Source: an uncultured Prevotellaceae bacterium
Lineage (GTDB): Bacteria > Bacteroidota > Bacteroidia > Bacteroidales > Bacteroidaceae
Direction of reading: 5' to 3'
NCBI GenBank assembly: GCA_902794405.1
Contig: CADBHI010000006.1
Coordinates: 1-64,000, forward strand
Length of the DNA stretch: 64,000 bases
The notes beneath the pieces are model-generated. The model was not told the origin of the DNA. It saw nothing but the letters and a program-made list of their open reading frames with translations, and searched no databases. The position numbers and the translations under genes were made by a program. This document shows positions 20,201-26,411 of the stretch, piece by piece. Positions within the stretch are counted from its first letter, which is position 1; each line of letters starts with the position of its first letter.

Positions 20201-21851
20201 CGTCGCCCTTCGGCGAGCCGTTCAGGTTGTTACAGCCGAACACGCGACCGCTCGTCACAACGTCGGTATAGCCTGTCTCATCGTAATAGTTGATATCGAA
20301 CTTTGTTCCATTCAAAGTTACATAGATATCACCCCACACCGTTGCTGCGATGTCGCTCGAAGCACCATTGAAGTCCGCCTTCTGTCCCAGGCCGCCGCCG
20401 TAGGCATCGCCCTTGATGTAACCGCCGGTCAGGTTGACGGTGGTGGTATTAATAGATGATTGTGCCGCTTTGGTATAATACGTCTTGCTTTCTACAGCCT
20501 TTGTATCTTCTGTTAATGTATATTCATCATCAATAAGCTCATACATTCCCGCTACATCCGTTTCGCCTTCAGTCACCGTAGCTATATCATATTTCTCAGC
20601 GGTTTGATTGCCTTTGTTCGTATCGGCCAGCGCACCACCGCCATAGACATCATCATATATGGTGCCGCCAGCGATGTTGACTGCTACAGTACCCAAGGTA
20701 ATACCTCTCTGCCCACCGCCAAAGACGGAACCGTTGACTGTAGGATTGCCCGAAGGAGTGACAGCTCCTGTCGTCTCATTCGCCAATATTCCACCGATGG
20801 TCACCACTGGATGACTGGCTAGAGCCAGTGTATTTAGGAATTCTTTGTAAGCGTCTAAAGTTTCATAATATACCCAATAATATTTATTATCAGAACCATC
20901 AACATAAGCCCAAGCGGTACCCTGTGTACCCTCGGGTGCTTTCTGTGCGACGGCCTGCATGCTCGTGTAGTTTGTATTATATGCAGTAAACTCTGATGAA
21001 GTAGGAGGTGTGACTCCCTGGCATGTACCATAGACGTTACCCTTATCTGTGATGTTGTTATCAGTATTCGTACCAATGATAGCAGTGCCTTGAACGTTAA
21101 CGATGCAGTCGCCACTGCCATCGTCCGCAGGTTCTGACGGTAGTCCTCCTTTGATTACGAATCTACCCACCGATGCTTTTTCACCGCCGCCATAGACGTT
21201 GAGCCCGATATGGGCATTGCCTTGTATGGTAACCTTTGTGTCGCCACGCAGCAGTGCCGAGTAGCCATGTGTCTTTAGGCCTGCACCGGCACCGAACACA
21301 TTGCCTATGATATTGGGTGCAACTGTATTGTTTGCAGGAGATTCCACTCCGATAATGACCGTTGCATCATTTTCCACGCGGCCTATCTGACCGCCGCCAT
21401 AGACAGTACCATTTACCGTGCCGGCATTAATGATTACATTCGTCTTGTATGCCATAGCCTTCTCACACCAATAGGTATCGGCCTCACCCTTGCCCGCTCC
21501 ATAGACATTACCATTAGCGAATGTTCCATCAGCGCTCATCGCAACACCTGTACCTATCGTGCCGCCAAAGATAGTGACATTACATGTGCCGGTGTTAGCT
21601 GTAAAAACAAAGGTCTTCATGTCTGAAGACGTGTCATATGTTCCCACTGAGCCCAAGTTTCCGCCGCCATAGACATTGCCGTCAATCTGTCCGTCACCGA
21701 TGTTCACGGTGGTATTGGTCTCCACGGCAGCATCGTTACCGCCGCCGAAGACGTGTCCATGAATGGTGACACCAGCCGAGGCGTTCATACTTGCCATTAA
21801 GGCTGTCAACAGCAATGTATATATCAGTCTGTATCTGTTCATATATGTCAT
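11208..21851 (-). CDS. Giant secreted GGG-repeat protein 1 (about 3550 residues)
   Basis: Starting at MTYMNRYRLIYTLLL the protein has a signal peptide ending near MNASA, then almost only glycine-rich repeats of about 20-30 residues. Their signature is '(G)(N/S)V[YF]GGGxxxxVxxxTxVxIxGG'; more than 40 [VI][YF]GGG motifs can be counted, plus 'VFGAGKG' variants. The pattern suggests a long beta-helix or solenoid exposed at the surface. A higher-order block containing THGYSAL(L/V)RG occurs four times (near 13.6, 14.8, 18.6 and 21.25 kb). No known enzymatic domain is seen. The C-terminus (TGDTEVIIGQEGQGD) has no T9SS sorting domain and ends inside 9-bp tract B. An upstream in-frame ATG at 21911 exists, but the codons between are a remnant copy of an ATPase gene tail, so 21851 (or 21842) is preferred. 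Function unknown; adhesin-like role is inference. Confidence 0.85.
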   Translation of the reverse strand: MTYMNRYRLIYTLLLTALMASMNASAGVTIHGHVFGGGNDAAVETNTTVNIGDGQIDGNVYGGGNLGSVGTYDTSSDMKTFVFTANTGTCNVTIFGGTIGTGVAMSADGTFANGNVYGAGKGEADTYWCEKAMAYKTNVIINAGTVNGTVYGGGQIGRVENDATVIIGVESPANNTVAPNIIGNVFGAGAGLKTHGYSALLRGDTKVTIQGNAHIGLNVYGGGEKASVGRFVIKGGLPSEPADDGSGDCIVNVQGTAIIGTNTDNNITDKGNVYGTCQGVTPPTSSEFTAYNTNYTSMQAVAQKAPEGTQGTAWAYVDGSDNKYYWVYYETLDAYKEFLNTLALASHPVVTIGGILANETTGAVTPSGNPTVNGSVFGGGQRGITLGTVAVNIAGGTIYDDVYGGGALADTNKGNQTAEKYDIATVTEGETDVAGMYELIDDEYTLTEDTKAVESKTYYTKAAQSSINTTTVNLTGGYIKGDAYGGGLGQKADFNGASSDIAATVWGDIYVTLNGTKFDINYYDETGYTDVVTSGRVFGCNNLNGSPKGDVTVTVNQTVAGNTHRTESSPVDKRKSETESDHSYELAAVYGGGNLAPFTTSGKKTHVIIRGCSDTSIETVYGGGNAAPVPETAVDIYSCYEIGSVFGGGNGKDKYKNDNGWQDNPGANVNGPTTTWIYGGTVHEAYGASNKKGTITGTVLIDVANTNPDNCTLDVAKIVGAGKDADVNGDLIMVMGCKPGTKVPVLYAGADNAHVNGNVELTITSGKFGQVFGGNNAGGYILGHIKLNIEETGDCATPIEIDELYLGGNQAAYSQYGYYNAETDPTKAPNYQPRTAEMADAESSDFKSPIGEIAGMTVRKEAPYGQPELNIISCTYIGQVFGGGYGTGASLYGNPKVNINMIPGSKASGVPAVMTAKGLTSSENPNNLGIIGTVYGGGNAADVIGDPTVNIGTLQTVDLVSTGVTGNTVVGAYISGNVFGGGKGEAKTTEGTEGEAFLCAKAMVKGDVGTHVNIGNGFVRGNVYGGGEVGRVEHNTAVKIGLDAADVPTGKTSAPTIKGNVFGAGKGVNTHGYSALVRGNSTVTVQADSKVESSVYGGGEMASVGKYRVENGLPVALAPDNEHPNSGYCYVYIRGNAEIGPNDMEMTKEGGPSDAGHVFGAGKGVLPYEGYTAANAQPFHMNGTQHKVNNVWDGKSWDDAQTWYDAYDPDAELDADYVKFIKSLALATQTVVDISGNPFIKGSVYGGSENGFVQKDTHVTISGGQIGNGYVQMDDDGNYLATKVSVNRRYTTTEWSNGALDVTNDRDELKNAVANTYYKSSLPECASWPYGQAANAANRYAPYDREALSTGYYDAGGTKSTEGGRPDGDDGHTFYGNVFAGGSGYYPYKPGRWFEDAGAVYGNTYLTISGGHILTSVYGGNEMTDVGTYDGTDKLKLTSGGTCTITMTGGTIGVPRTLKQIEKHPVTCYLFGAGKGDQRVFFNKSTNIGNAVINISEDARIYGSIFGGGEDGHVMKNVTMNILAGPTKTEGDEQIQYPYIGTWGTSYVDGNVFGGGRGFGGDAYTAGNVAGTVTMKIEGGTMLGSIYGGGRLGSVGYGLFDASVTDYYGKMRPDDTTESFAGVSSSTTEDFPRGYVYMTIGKDDGTGPTIGNKWEYKVPSASNGPTNNNEPTLPANISNWSTTPGGDWDQWKEYNHVPKTLFDTSNGRLLHTKGGNVFAGGMGRREQLDGVTPIPAPVGNTGIDWHKLGNVKSTTLTIKGGTIKSCVYGGGELGAVQEHHTTNDINMGTEVIIQGTSTTIGSEVMDGSAVKYTFGSVYGGGYGTEADVNDTYITDVNTLAGLVWESTNVNMTAGHVWGSVFGGGEMACVGGNTTVAISGGEIGKGEVQGSTDPIPNYVKYGGATMGNVFGGGKGSENAVISGLVKGNTNVTISSSSTDTDGKQLPKIYHNVYGGGALGSVGTFSLATSSDNEVNHVSVGTPISWTAGGTSTVTITGGTIGITGWDNGMVNGASRGGEGDPSTTIVDRLAWVKTTNVTIGTSSGGPYITGSVYGGGENGHNSENSTVTVNGGTIGYTSYNFATNSYECGNVYGSGCGTDKYDTNNDGTGDTYNPMAGIVRGTTTVNVTGGTVRHNVYGAGSMASVGTMTTDNTGAVTIHSGGTTNVTVSGGTVGVDGNKNGDVFGAARGDKTTTENNLALVKETNVVVSGSTSTTQINGNVYGGGEVGNVHTNTRVNVQGGAIAKNVFGGGKGSDHNFTCDKAMVGVNDEGKDVSNPGDNEYKDKGTIVTISNGTIGTLGTNNQLAENTGNVYGGGEIGRVEWNTQVKIGIGEGEGTFAPIIYGNVYGAGKGLATHGYSALVRGNCTVTVQGGAKVGHNVYGGGENSTAGRYWVKNINNIDAQKKPIPGAPTPPDDLPDGMPYKQQSGGICSVTIQGEAEIGYNGAAADAGHVYGAGKGVKPSFTLGTTDRMVNDANGGSYVAFEDERDKVTNEVVKTAEELYLEFLQTLALATNSSVTIGESAQVKGSVFGGSESGFVQHDTNVTINNGTIGTTASYGNVFGGGRGLEEFAEAGKVKGNTRVTINNGTMYGNVYGGGNLGDVGLITKPADYNYTWKQTDGTTANTSENNNITGTSNNTGICKVIITGGTIGISGVDSQEHGNVFGAGKGTGITWWCEKAIVFATDVKVSGSTVVYGNVYGGGQVGRVEDDGKVTIGTAGSGEGSEPDIKGDVFGAGAGLQTHGYSALLRGNSEVTVQGIAQIGGSVYGGGEIASVGRFTVVKGLPTKPETGGNCTVTIQDNAQIGSSGTDHHVFGACKGVTSTYNQNNYKNFKSMQTEENGAKGTEGADWDYYKSYSSDYEGTKFVWVYYRTETDYLAFLKTLALTSHPNVTIGGTRTWNESTKTESFTPSSGTPSVFGSVYGGGQRGVTLGHVDVNIIGGTVKLDVYGGGALADTNLGNWDVNGYVLAAALNDGESITDLYARTGTEGNYTYTKIKDSETTFASNTYYRQQATWAHDTGSAYYKTTVDLTGGTIDGNVYGGGHGNATTEAEVYGDVEVKLNEAVANDGCKVKGQIFGCNNMNGSPKGGVTVHVYKTVGYDTDHQRSGTKNNTTYEVAAVFGGGNQAAYNPQEPDDAKSVANVIIDGCDQTSIETVYGGGNAASAPATHVTVNGCYEIGTVFGGGYGAGENNPGANVGYKSDGTTPYGLGTTTVDLFGGVVHEAFGSSNTRGIVREEAHVNLDEKKDGNGNVCCPMLLDEVYGGGNEAYMEGGTKVDLGCITKLKTIYGGAKNANVNGDINMTIQSGTYDRVFGGNNVGGTISGTITVNIEETGCHPIIIGQLFGGGNQAAYTAPFEPGSTEERQPGPTINVRSFTSIGEIYGGGYGQTAVVTGDTYVNVNECVGDHDGEDTHTDANDAIKQISFTEYVRTADGGFELDGNGDKVTRNVTVDVFMPLHTPSTNDVKRIGAIHRIFGGGNAANVDGNTHVKIGTLSQTTFVTPKTASETDRTKAVVGADIRDNVYGGGNQADVTGDTEVIIGQEGQGD

Positions 21852-21903
21852 ATCTTTACGATTTATTGATTCTTTATATATTGCACTGATGTGTCTTGTC
21901 TTT
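21851..21903. repeat. 53-bp direct repeat, copy 1 (leader of giant gene 1)
   Basis: It matches 24801-24853 with two mismatches over 53 bases. In the frame of the 525-residue ATPase it would encode KDKTHQCNI then a stop, against KDKIHQCNIERINKS in the intact copy. This makes it a decayed tail of such an ATPase gene directly upstream of the giant gene. Confidence 0.85.
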
Positions 21904-21948
21904 ATCTTCATCTTACTTCTTACCTCTCACGATGTCACCATGATGTGT

Positions 21949-23559
21949 CTATAATGCCAGAATTTTGTAATCGTCAATGGTGCGACGGTCCTGGCTGATG
22001 TTCAGGCCTACGGCCACGACGGGGCGGGTATCGGTAGCAAAGCGCACGGCATAGTCCTTGCCAAGTATCTGGTTGATGGCATCATCGGCCGTCTTGCCAT
22101 ACTTGAGTTCAATGATGTAGATGGTGTCGGGCATTTTCAATGCAATGTCCATTCGTCCATCACTGGTCTGACTTTCTGCCTGCACATCGGCGCCCACTCC
22201 CACCAAGGCAGCGTAGATGAGTGACAGGTAGAGCTGCTCATTCTGATTTTTATCAGTGATACTATAAGGGATGCCCGCATACCAGCGACGGACAACCTCT
22301 ACGAACTGCTCAATGGTAATTTCCTTGCTGCGCAAGTCGTTATAGGCATTGCCAAGTGTGTCCTGACTGCCTACATAGTCCTCCATATAGTATTGATAGA
22401 GCGAATAGCCGAACCCCTCTCGTACCTCCTCATTGGGGAATCCCAACGCGTACTTGTTCGTAAGTGGATTGTAGTCCTTCAGCGTTAGGAATCCGCTCTG
22501 GAACAGAACGGGGATGGGGTCGGTGATACGCTCCGTCGGGGCATCGAAACGGCGCAGCGGATACTGGCATCCTTCCAACTGCTGCATGCTGATGTTGTGC
22601 TGTCGCATCACGTTGATAAGCATCGATGGCGTGCCTGTCGAGAACCAGTAGTTTTGAATGTCCCCCAACGTAAAGGCGTTAAGCAGGCTCCACGGACAGT
22701 AGATGTCGGTAAAATTGTTCGAGAAGTGATACCCGTCGTATGTCTTCTTCAGCTTCTCTAACACCTCGTCGTAGGTATAGTGAAGACCCCAGCGTCTGTA
22801 GAGCTTGTTCATCTTCTCGGTCAGCAGCTCAACGTCTGGTTTCAGCTCTGTAAGCAGTTCATCCTCGGTGATGCCGCAGATGGCCTCATAATTCGGGTCA
22901 AACGTCATCTGCTGCAAGTTGTTCAGTTCGCTGAACACCGACAGCTGCGAGAACTTGGAGATGCCGGTCAGGAATACGAAGCGCAGATACTGCGACTGCT
23001 CCTTCAGAGTGGAAAATAGCGAGCGGATGCGTTCGCGAATATAGTCCTGCAGGTCGCGGTTATTGATGCTGTCGAGCATAGGTGCGTCGTATTCGTCAAC
23101 AAGGAGGACTACTCGTTCGCCCGTCTGCTTATAGGCTTCCCGTATAATGGCCGTCAGGCGGGCATCGTAGTTGTATTCGTCCTTAATGCTCACTCGCCAA
23201 CGCTCCTCATGGTCGTGAAGAATACTGTCGAGCGTACCGTGGAGACGCTCTTTTTCATAGTACTTGCCACGCGACAGGTCAATTCTGATGACGGGATACT
23301 GCCGCCACTCCTTCTCCTTATCATATATATAAAGACCCTCGAACAGCTCTTTACGCCCCTCGAAGTAACAACGCAGCGTGTCAACCAGCAGCGACTTGCC
23401 GAACCGCCTCGGACGGCTCAGGAAGAAGTTTTTGGCATCGGCATTGACCATCTGCCATATATGCTTCGTCTTGTCAACATAGACCGAACCGCGTTCTCTG
23501 ATCCAGTCGAATGACTGCACGCCCACGGCGTAGCCTCTTCTTCTTATATTTTGCTCCAT
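21949..23559 (-). CDS. AAA-ATPase with PD-(D/E)XK nuclease-like C-terminus
   Basis: The 536-residue protein has the PF09820-type architecture (AAA-ATPase-like) with a PDDEXK_9-type C-terminal domain. It opens with GVQSFDWIRERGSVYVDKT. The P-loop variant is SRPRRFGKSLLVDTL and Walker B is VVLLVDEYDAPML. The C-terminal nuclease-like motif is GRMDIALK...YIIELKYGKTADDAINQI (Asp, Glu-x-Lys). The family is strongly expanded in Prevotella, Bacteroides and Porphyromonas. Its biological role is not established. Two paralogues lie at 24806 and 55813. This gene and the next one form the segment bounded by the 53-bp direct repeats. Confidence 0.88.
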   Translation of the reverse strand: MEQNIRRRGYAVGVQSFDWIRERGSVYVDKTKHIWQMVNADAKNFFLSRPRRFGKSLLVDTLRCYFEGRKELFEGLYIYDKEKEWRQYPVIRIDLSRGKYYEKERLHGTLDSILHDHEERWRVSIKDEYNYDARLTAIIREAYKQTGERVVLLVDEYDAPMLDSINNRDLQDYIRERIRSLFSTLKEQSQYLRFVFLTGISKFSQLSVFSELNNLQQMTFDPNYEAICGITEDELLTELKPDVELLTEKMNKLYRRWGLHYTYDEVLEKLKKTYDGYHFSNNFTDIYCPWSLLNAFTLGDIQNYWFSTGTPSMLINVMRQHNISMQQLEGCQYPLRRFDAPTERITDPIPVLFQSGFLTLKDYNPLTNKYALGFPNEEVREGFGYSLYQYYMEDYVGSQDTLGNAYNDLRSKEITIEQFVEVVRRWYAGIPYSITDKNQNEQLYLSLIYAALVGVGADVQAESQTSDGRMDIALKMPDTIYIIELKYGKTADDAINQILGKDYAVRFATDTRPVVAVGLNISQDRRTIDDYKILAL

Positions 23560-23577
23560 TGTCTTACTTCTTGCATA

Positions 23578-24702
23578 TTAATATTCCTGAGAAAACCAAA
23601 GCTGGTAGACTGGATCTACAAATCGCAATCTGCCCTTTCTCTCCTCGATAATGTCTTTATCCTTCAGCACTTTCTTGTTCTTGCTAATGGTGTTAGGATT
23701 ACCCATTGCATAAGATTTCTTCGTCTCTATCGATGACAGTTGCTGCACCCCGTCCTTAATGGCCCTGAGCATCTCTATCTGACTCGGAGCCAGCGACTCA
23801 GTATCGCTGAGGAACATAGGAGAATTGGTATTGACAACCTGTCGTAAACCATAGTGGTAGATGTCTTCAGTCACTTCATCTGTCGTTGCATTCCAGATGA
23901 AATAGCATAGCTGCTGAAGATACCATGAATGACATTCCACCGTATCGCATACCTGACTGGCAAAAGCCTCAGAGATATGCTTACCCGTCTTCTCGAACGA
24001 TGCCATGATAAACGGCATCCACTCCGACTTAGGTATCTTTTCAAGGAAAAGCATCTGGCCGAAGCGGTAAAAAGGCGAATTGGAATTGTTGAAGATGTCC
24101 ATCATCATGTGGCGCTTGCTGCCATACAGACAATATGTGACGTGCTGTTGCTGCTGCCAGGCTGACCGCATCTTACCTTCCATGTTCTTGTATTCCGGCA
24201 AGTTTGCCAGTTGCTGGAATTCGTCAATACAGACAACAACCCGGATTTTCTTTGCTGCGGCAAGCGTCTCAGGCAGACGTAGAATGTCCATCTTGTCTTG
24301 CTCACTGGGTGTAAACTTCACGTCGAAGGCCATGAAATTGGTGACATCGTCTTTGATGACGACCTGCGGGACAACTCCCGTCAGGAATTTCTTGGCATCC
24401 TGAATGCGCCGTTCCAACTTGGTCGATGCACATGCTATCACCTGGCTGGCAAAAGTCCTGTAGAACTCAGCTTCCGAACCTATGCTGAAGGCATCGATGA
24501 AGCAGACGCGTACGTCCTTTTCTTCGTTCTGGAGTTCTTCCGTTGCTACTTTCACGAGCGAAGACTTTCCCCAACGGCGTGGCGATATCAGCATAACGTT
24601 GATATGCGAAGAAAGGAAGCTCTTCAGCTGAGCCCTGTCTTCCACCCTGTCGACGAAATTCTCCTTAGTGGCAAGTGTCCCGTATTGAAATGGTGCATTC
24701 AT
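23578..24702 (-). CDS. AAA+ ATP-binding protein (archaeal-ATPase-like)
   Basis: Starting at MNAPFQYGTLATKENFVDR, the protein has a P-loop (LISPRRWGKSSLVKVA), Walker B VVVCIDEFQQL, and a C-terminal winged-helix-like region (MLRAIKDGVQQLSSIETKKS...VLKDKDIIEERKGRLRFVDP). This is the architecture of the STAND/'archaeal ATPase' group of unknown function that is common in Bacteroidales. The ATG at 24735 is possible but lies at the -7-like box (24733-24740), so 24702 is preferred. A pair of 14-bp palindromes lies upstream. It is 19 bases upstream of the 536-residue ATPase gene. Confidence 0.85.
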   Translation of the reverse strand: MNAPFQYGTLATKENFVDRVEDRAQLKSFLSSHINVMLISPRRWGKSSLVKVATEELQNEEKDVRVCFIDAFSIGSEAEFYRTFASQVIACASTKLERRIQDAKKFLTGVVPQVVIKDDVTNFMAFDVKFTPSEQDKMDILRLPETLAAAKKIRVVVCIDEFQQLANLPEYKNMEGKMRSAWQQQQHVTYCLYGSKRHMMMDIFNNSNSPFYRFGQMLFLEKIPKSEWMPFIMASFEKTGKHISEAFASQVCDTVECHSWYLQQLCYFIWNATTDEVTEDIYHYGLRQVVNTNSPMFLSDTESLAPSQIEMLRAIKDGVQQLSSIETKKSYAMGNPNTISKNKKVLKDKDIIEERKGRLRFVDPVYQLWFSQEY

Positions 24703-24747
24703 ATAGCTTCTTGCATTTATTGTTTGACGCCACAAAGATACAATATA

Positions 24748-24776
24748 TTACCCAAAGGTAAGTTACCCAAAGGTAA
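24748..24776. promoter_or_regulatory. Two tandem TTACCCAAAGGTAA palindromes (operator-like)
   Basis: Two identical 14-bp near-palindromes (24748-24761 and 24763-24776) are separated by one base. They lie just upstream of a TATCTTTG -7-like element (24733-24740, minus strand), where the -33 region would be. A DNA-binding regulator, possibly the ATPase's own winged helix, is an inference. Confidence 0.6.
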
Positions 24777-24800
24777 TTCCTTGTACCCGTTAACATCTTT

Positions 24801-24853
24801 TATCTTTACGATTTATTGATTCTTTCTATATTGCACTGATGTATCTTGTCTTT
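24801..24853. repeat. 53-bp direct repeat, copy 2 (3' end of the 525-residue ATPase gene)
   Basis: This is the intact coding copy of the repeat described at 21851-21903, offset exactly 2950 bases. It includes the stop codon of the ATPase gene at 24806. Confidence 0.85.
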
Positions 24854-26383
24854 TTTGTCATAATTGATTCCCACGAGGAGCAACTCGCCGCAATATTCAG
24901 CCACCTTCGCCGGATACTGCTTCCTGAGAATCTGGTCAATGGCTGTATCGGCATCCTGATTGTATTTCAACTCTATCACAATAGCCGGTCTGCAGACATT
25001 CTTTCGTGGTATCATCACCAAGTCGGCAAAGCCTTTTCCCGTAGCCAACTCGCGATGAATGACATAGTCATTATAAGCGTAATAATAGGCGAGGCTCAAC
25101 ACGCAAGCTAACGAGTTTTCATCGTTATAGCTGAGGATGCTTGTATGCTCGTCGTGAGCAGCATCCACACCACGGGCCACGGCCTCCTCATCACCACGAA
25201 GCGTTGCCTCAAGCAGTTGCTCCGAGGCTTCAAGAGCCTTCGCCACCTCTGTCCAGTTGTTGTCCTCGATAGCGTTCACCATCTCGCCTGCCACCTCTTT
25301 GTTGGGCATGTAGCATTCGCTCTTCTGCCAACTATAACTGAGGTAACCCAGATGGATGAGTACCGTCAGCACGTCATCCTTACTACGGATGATAGACATA
25401 TCGTTCTGGAACTTTGTGGGGTTCACCTTACAGCGTCCACCTGCCAGCATCTGGATGATATCATCCTTTAACCCCTCATAGTTCATCTGGATATAGTGCG
25501 CCACGGCATCATAGGCACCCGTAGAGGCCCAGAAACTGGTACAATAACCATTATCAATAGCCTGCATGACAGAGCTTGGGTTGAACATCGATGGCTCGTT
25601 GCCTATCTGGTAACCGTCATACCATTTCTCTAGTTCGTCAAAATCAGTCCCATGCTTCTCTGCGAGAGCCATTACCTCATCTTTTGTGAACCCGAAGAAA
25701 CCAGCCATCTTGCGAGGTGTCACCATCGAATACTCAATGAAGTTGTTCATTGCCGACTCTGTCTTATATTTCTTCACAGGTAGAATACCTGTCATATAGG
25801 CACAGGCGAACACCCTCATCGCATCTTGACTCTTGAACATTCGCCGCAACCAACCGACGTATGCATCCATTGCCTTCGTGCCAGGAGAGAACTCACGGCA
25901 GATAGCGTCCCACTCGTCGATGATAAAGACAAAATGCTCCGCTTTGGCTATACTGACACGCAGCAGATAGTCCATCAACCTGTCCTCTTCCTTTACCGGA
26001 ACATCAGGGTATGACAGACTTATATCTTCCAAAAGGGCGGCATCTATCTTAGCGACAATACCTTCATCATGGTAACAGGTTACAAACGATGTCATGTCAA
26101 GATAGATAGCCGGATACTTGTTCAGGTGCTTCTCGAATGAAGGATCATGGGAAATCTCCAGGTCTGCAAATAGGCTACGCGAGTCGCACGACTGGTCGTA
26201 ATAGGCATATAGCATCTTGGCCGCCATCGACTTACCGAACCGACGGCATCGAGTCACGCAACTGAAGCAGTTCTCGGTGAAGAGTGTACTATTCACCACT
26301 GCTATCAATCCAGATTTGTCCACGTACTCGCTATTCCTTGCACGCTGGAATCCTGCATTTCCTATGTTGATGTATGTTCCCAT
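24806..26383 (-). CDS. AAA-ATPase with PD-(D/E)XK nuclease-like C-terminus (525 residues)
   Basis: This is a divergent member of the PF09820/PDDEXK_9 family. It begins MGTYINIGNAGFQRARNSEY with the YVDKSGL motif, P-loop variant TRCRRFGKSMAAKML, and Walker B FVFIIDEWDAICRE. The C-terminal motif GFADLVMIP...AIVIELKYNQDADTAIDQIL keeps the Asp and Glu-x-Lys residues. It follows the second giant gene (26412) by 28 bases on the same strand and could be co-transcribed with it. The last 16 codons are part of the 53-bp direct repeat. Confidence 0.87.
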   Translation of the reverse strand: MGTYINIGNAGFQRARNSEYVDKSGLIAVVNSTLFTENCFSCVTRCRRFGKSMAAKMLYAYYDQSCDSRSLFADLEISHDPSFEKHLNKYPAIYLDMTSFVTCYHDEGIVAKIDAALLEDISLSYPDVPVKEEDRLMDYLLRVSIAKAEHFVFIIDEWDAICREFSPGTKAMDAYVGWLRRMFKSQDAMRVFACAYMTGILPVKKYKTESAMNNFIEYSMVTPRKMAGFFGFTKDEVMALAEKHGTDFDELEKWYDGYQIGNEPSMFNPSSVMQAIDNGYCTSFWASTGAYDAVAHYIQMNYEGLKDDIIQMLAGGRCKVNPTKFQNDMSIIRSKDDVLTVLIHLGYLSYSWQKSECYMPNKEVAGEMVNAIEDNNWTEVAKALEASEQLLEATLRGDEEAVARGVDAAHDEHTSILSYNDENSLACVLSLAYYYAYNDYVIHRELATGKGFADLVMIPRKNVCRPAIVIELKYNQDADTAIDQILRKQYPAKVAEYCGELLLVGINYDKKDKIHQCNIERINKS

Positions 26384-26411
26384 ATCCGTTTCGTTTCTTA
26401 CTTTTTACATA

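Noticed and set aside
21852..21911. Upstream ATG at 21911 as start of giant gene 1
   Set aside because: The 20 codons up to MTYMNRYR are mostly a copy of an ATPase gene tail in another frame, and the signal peptide begins at the later ATG codons.
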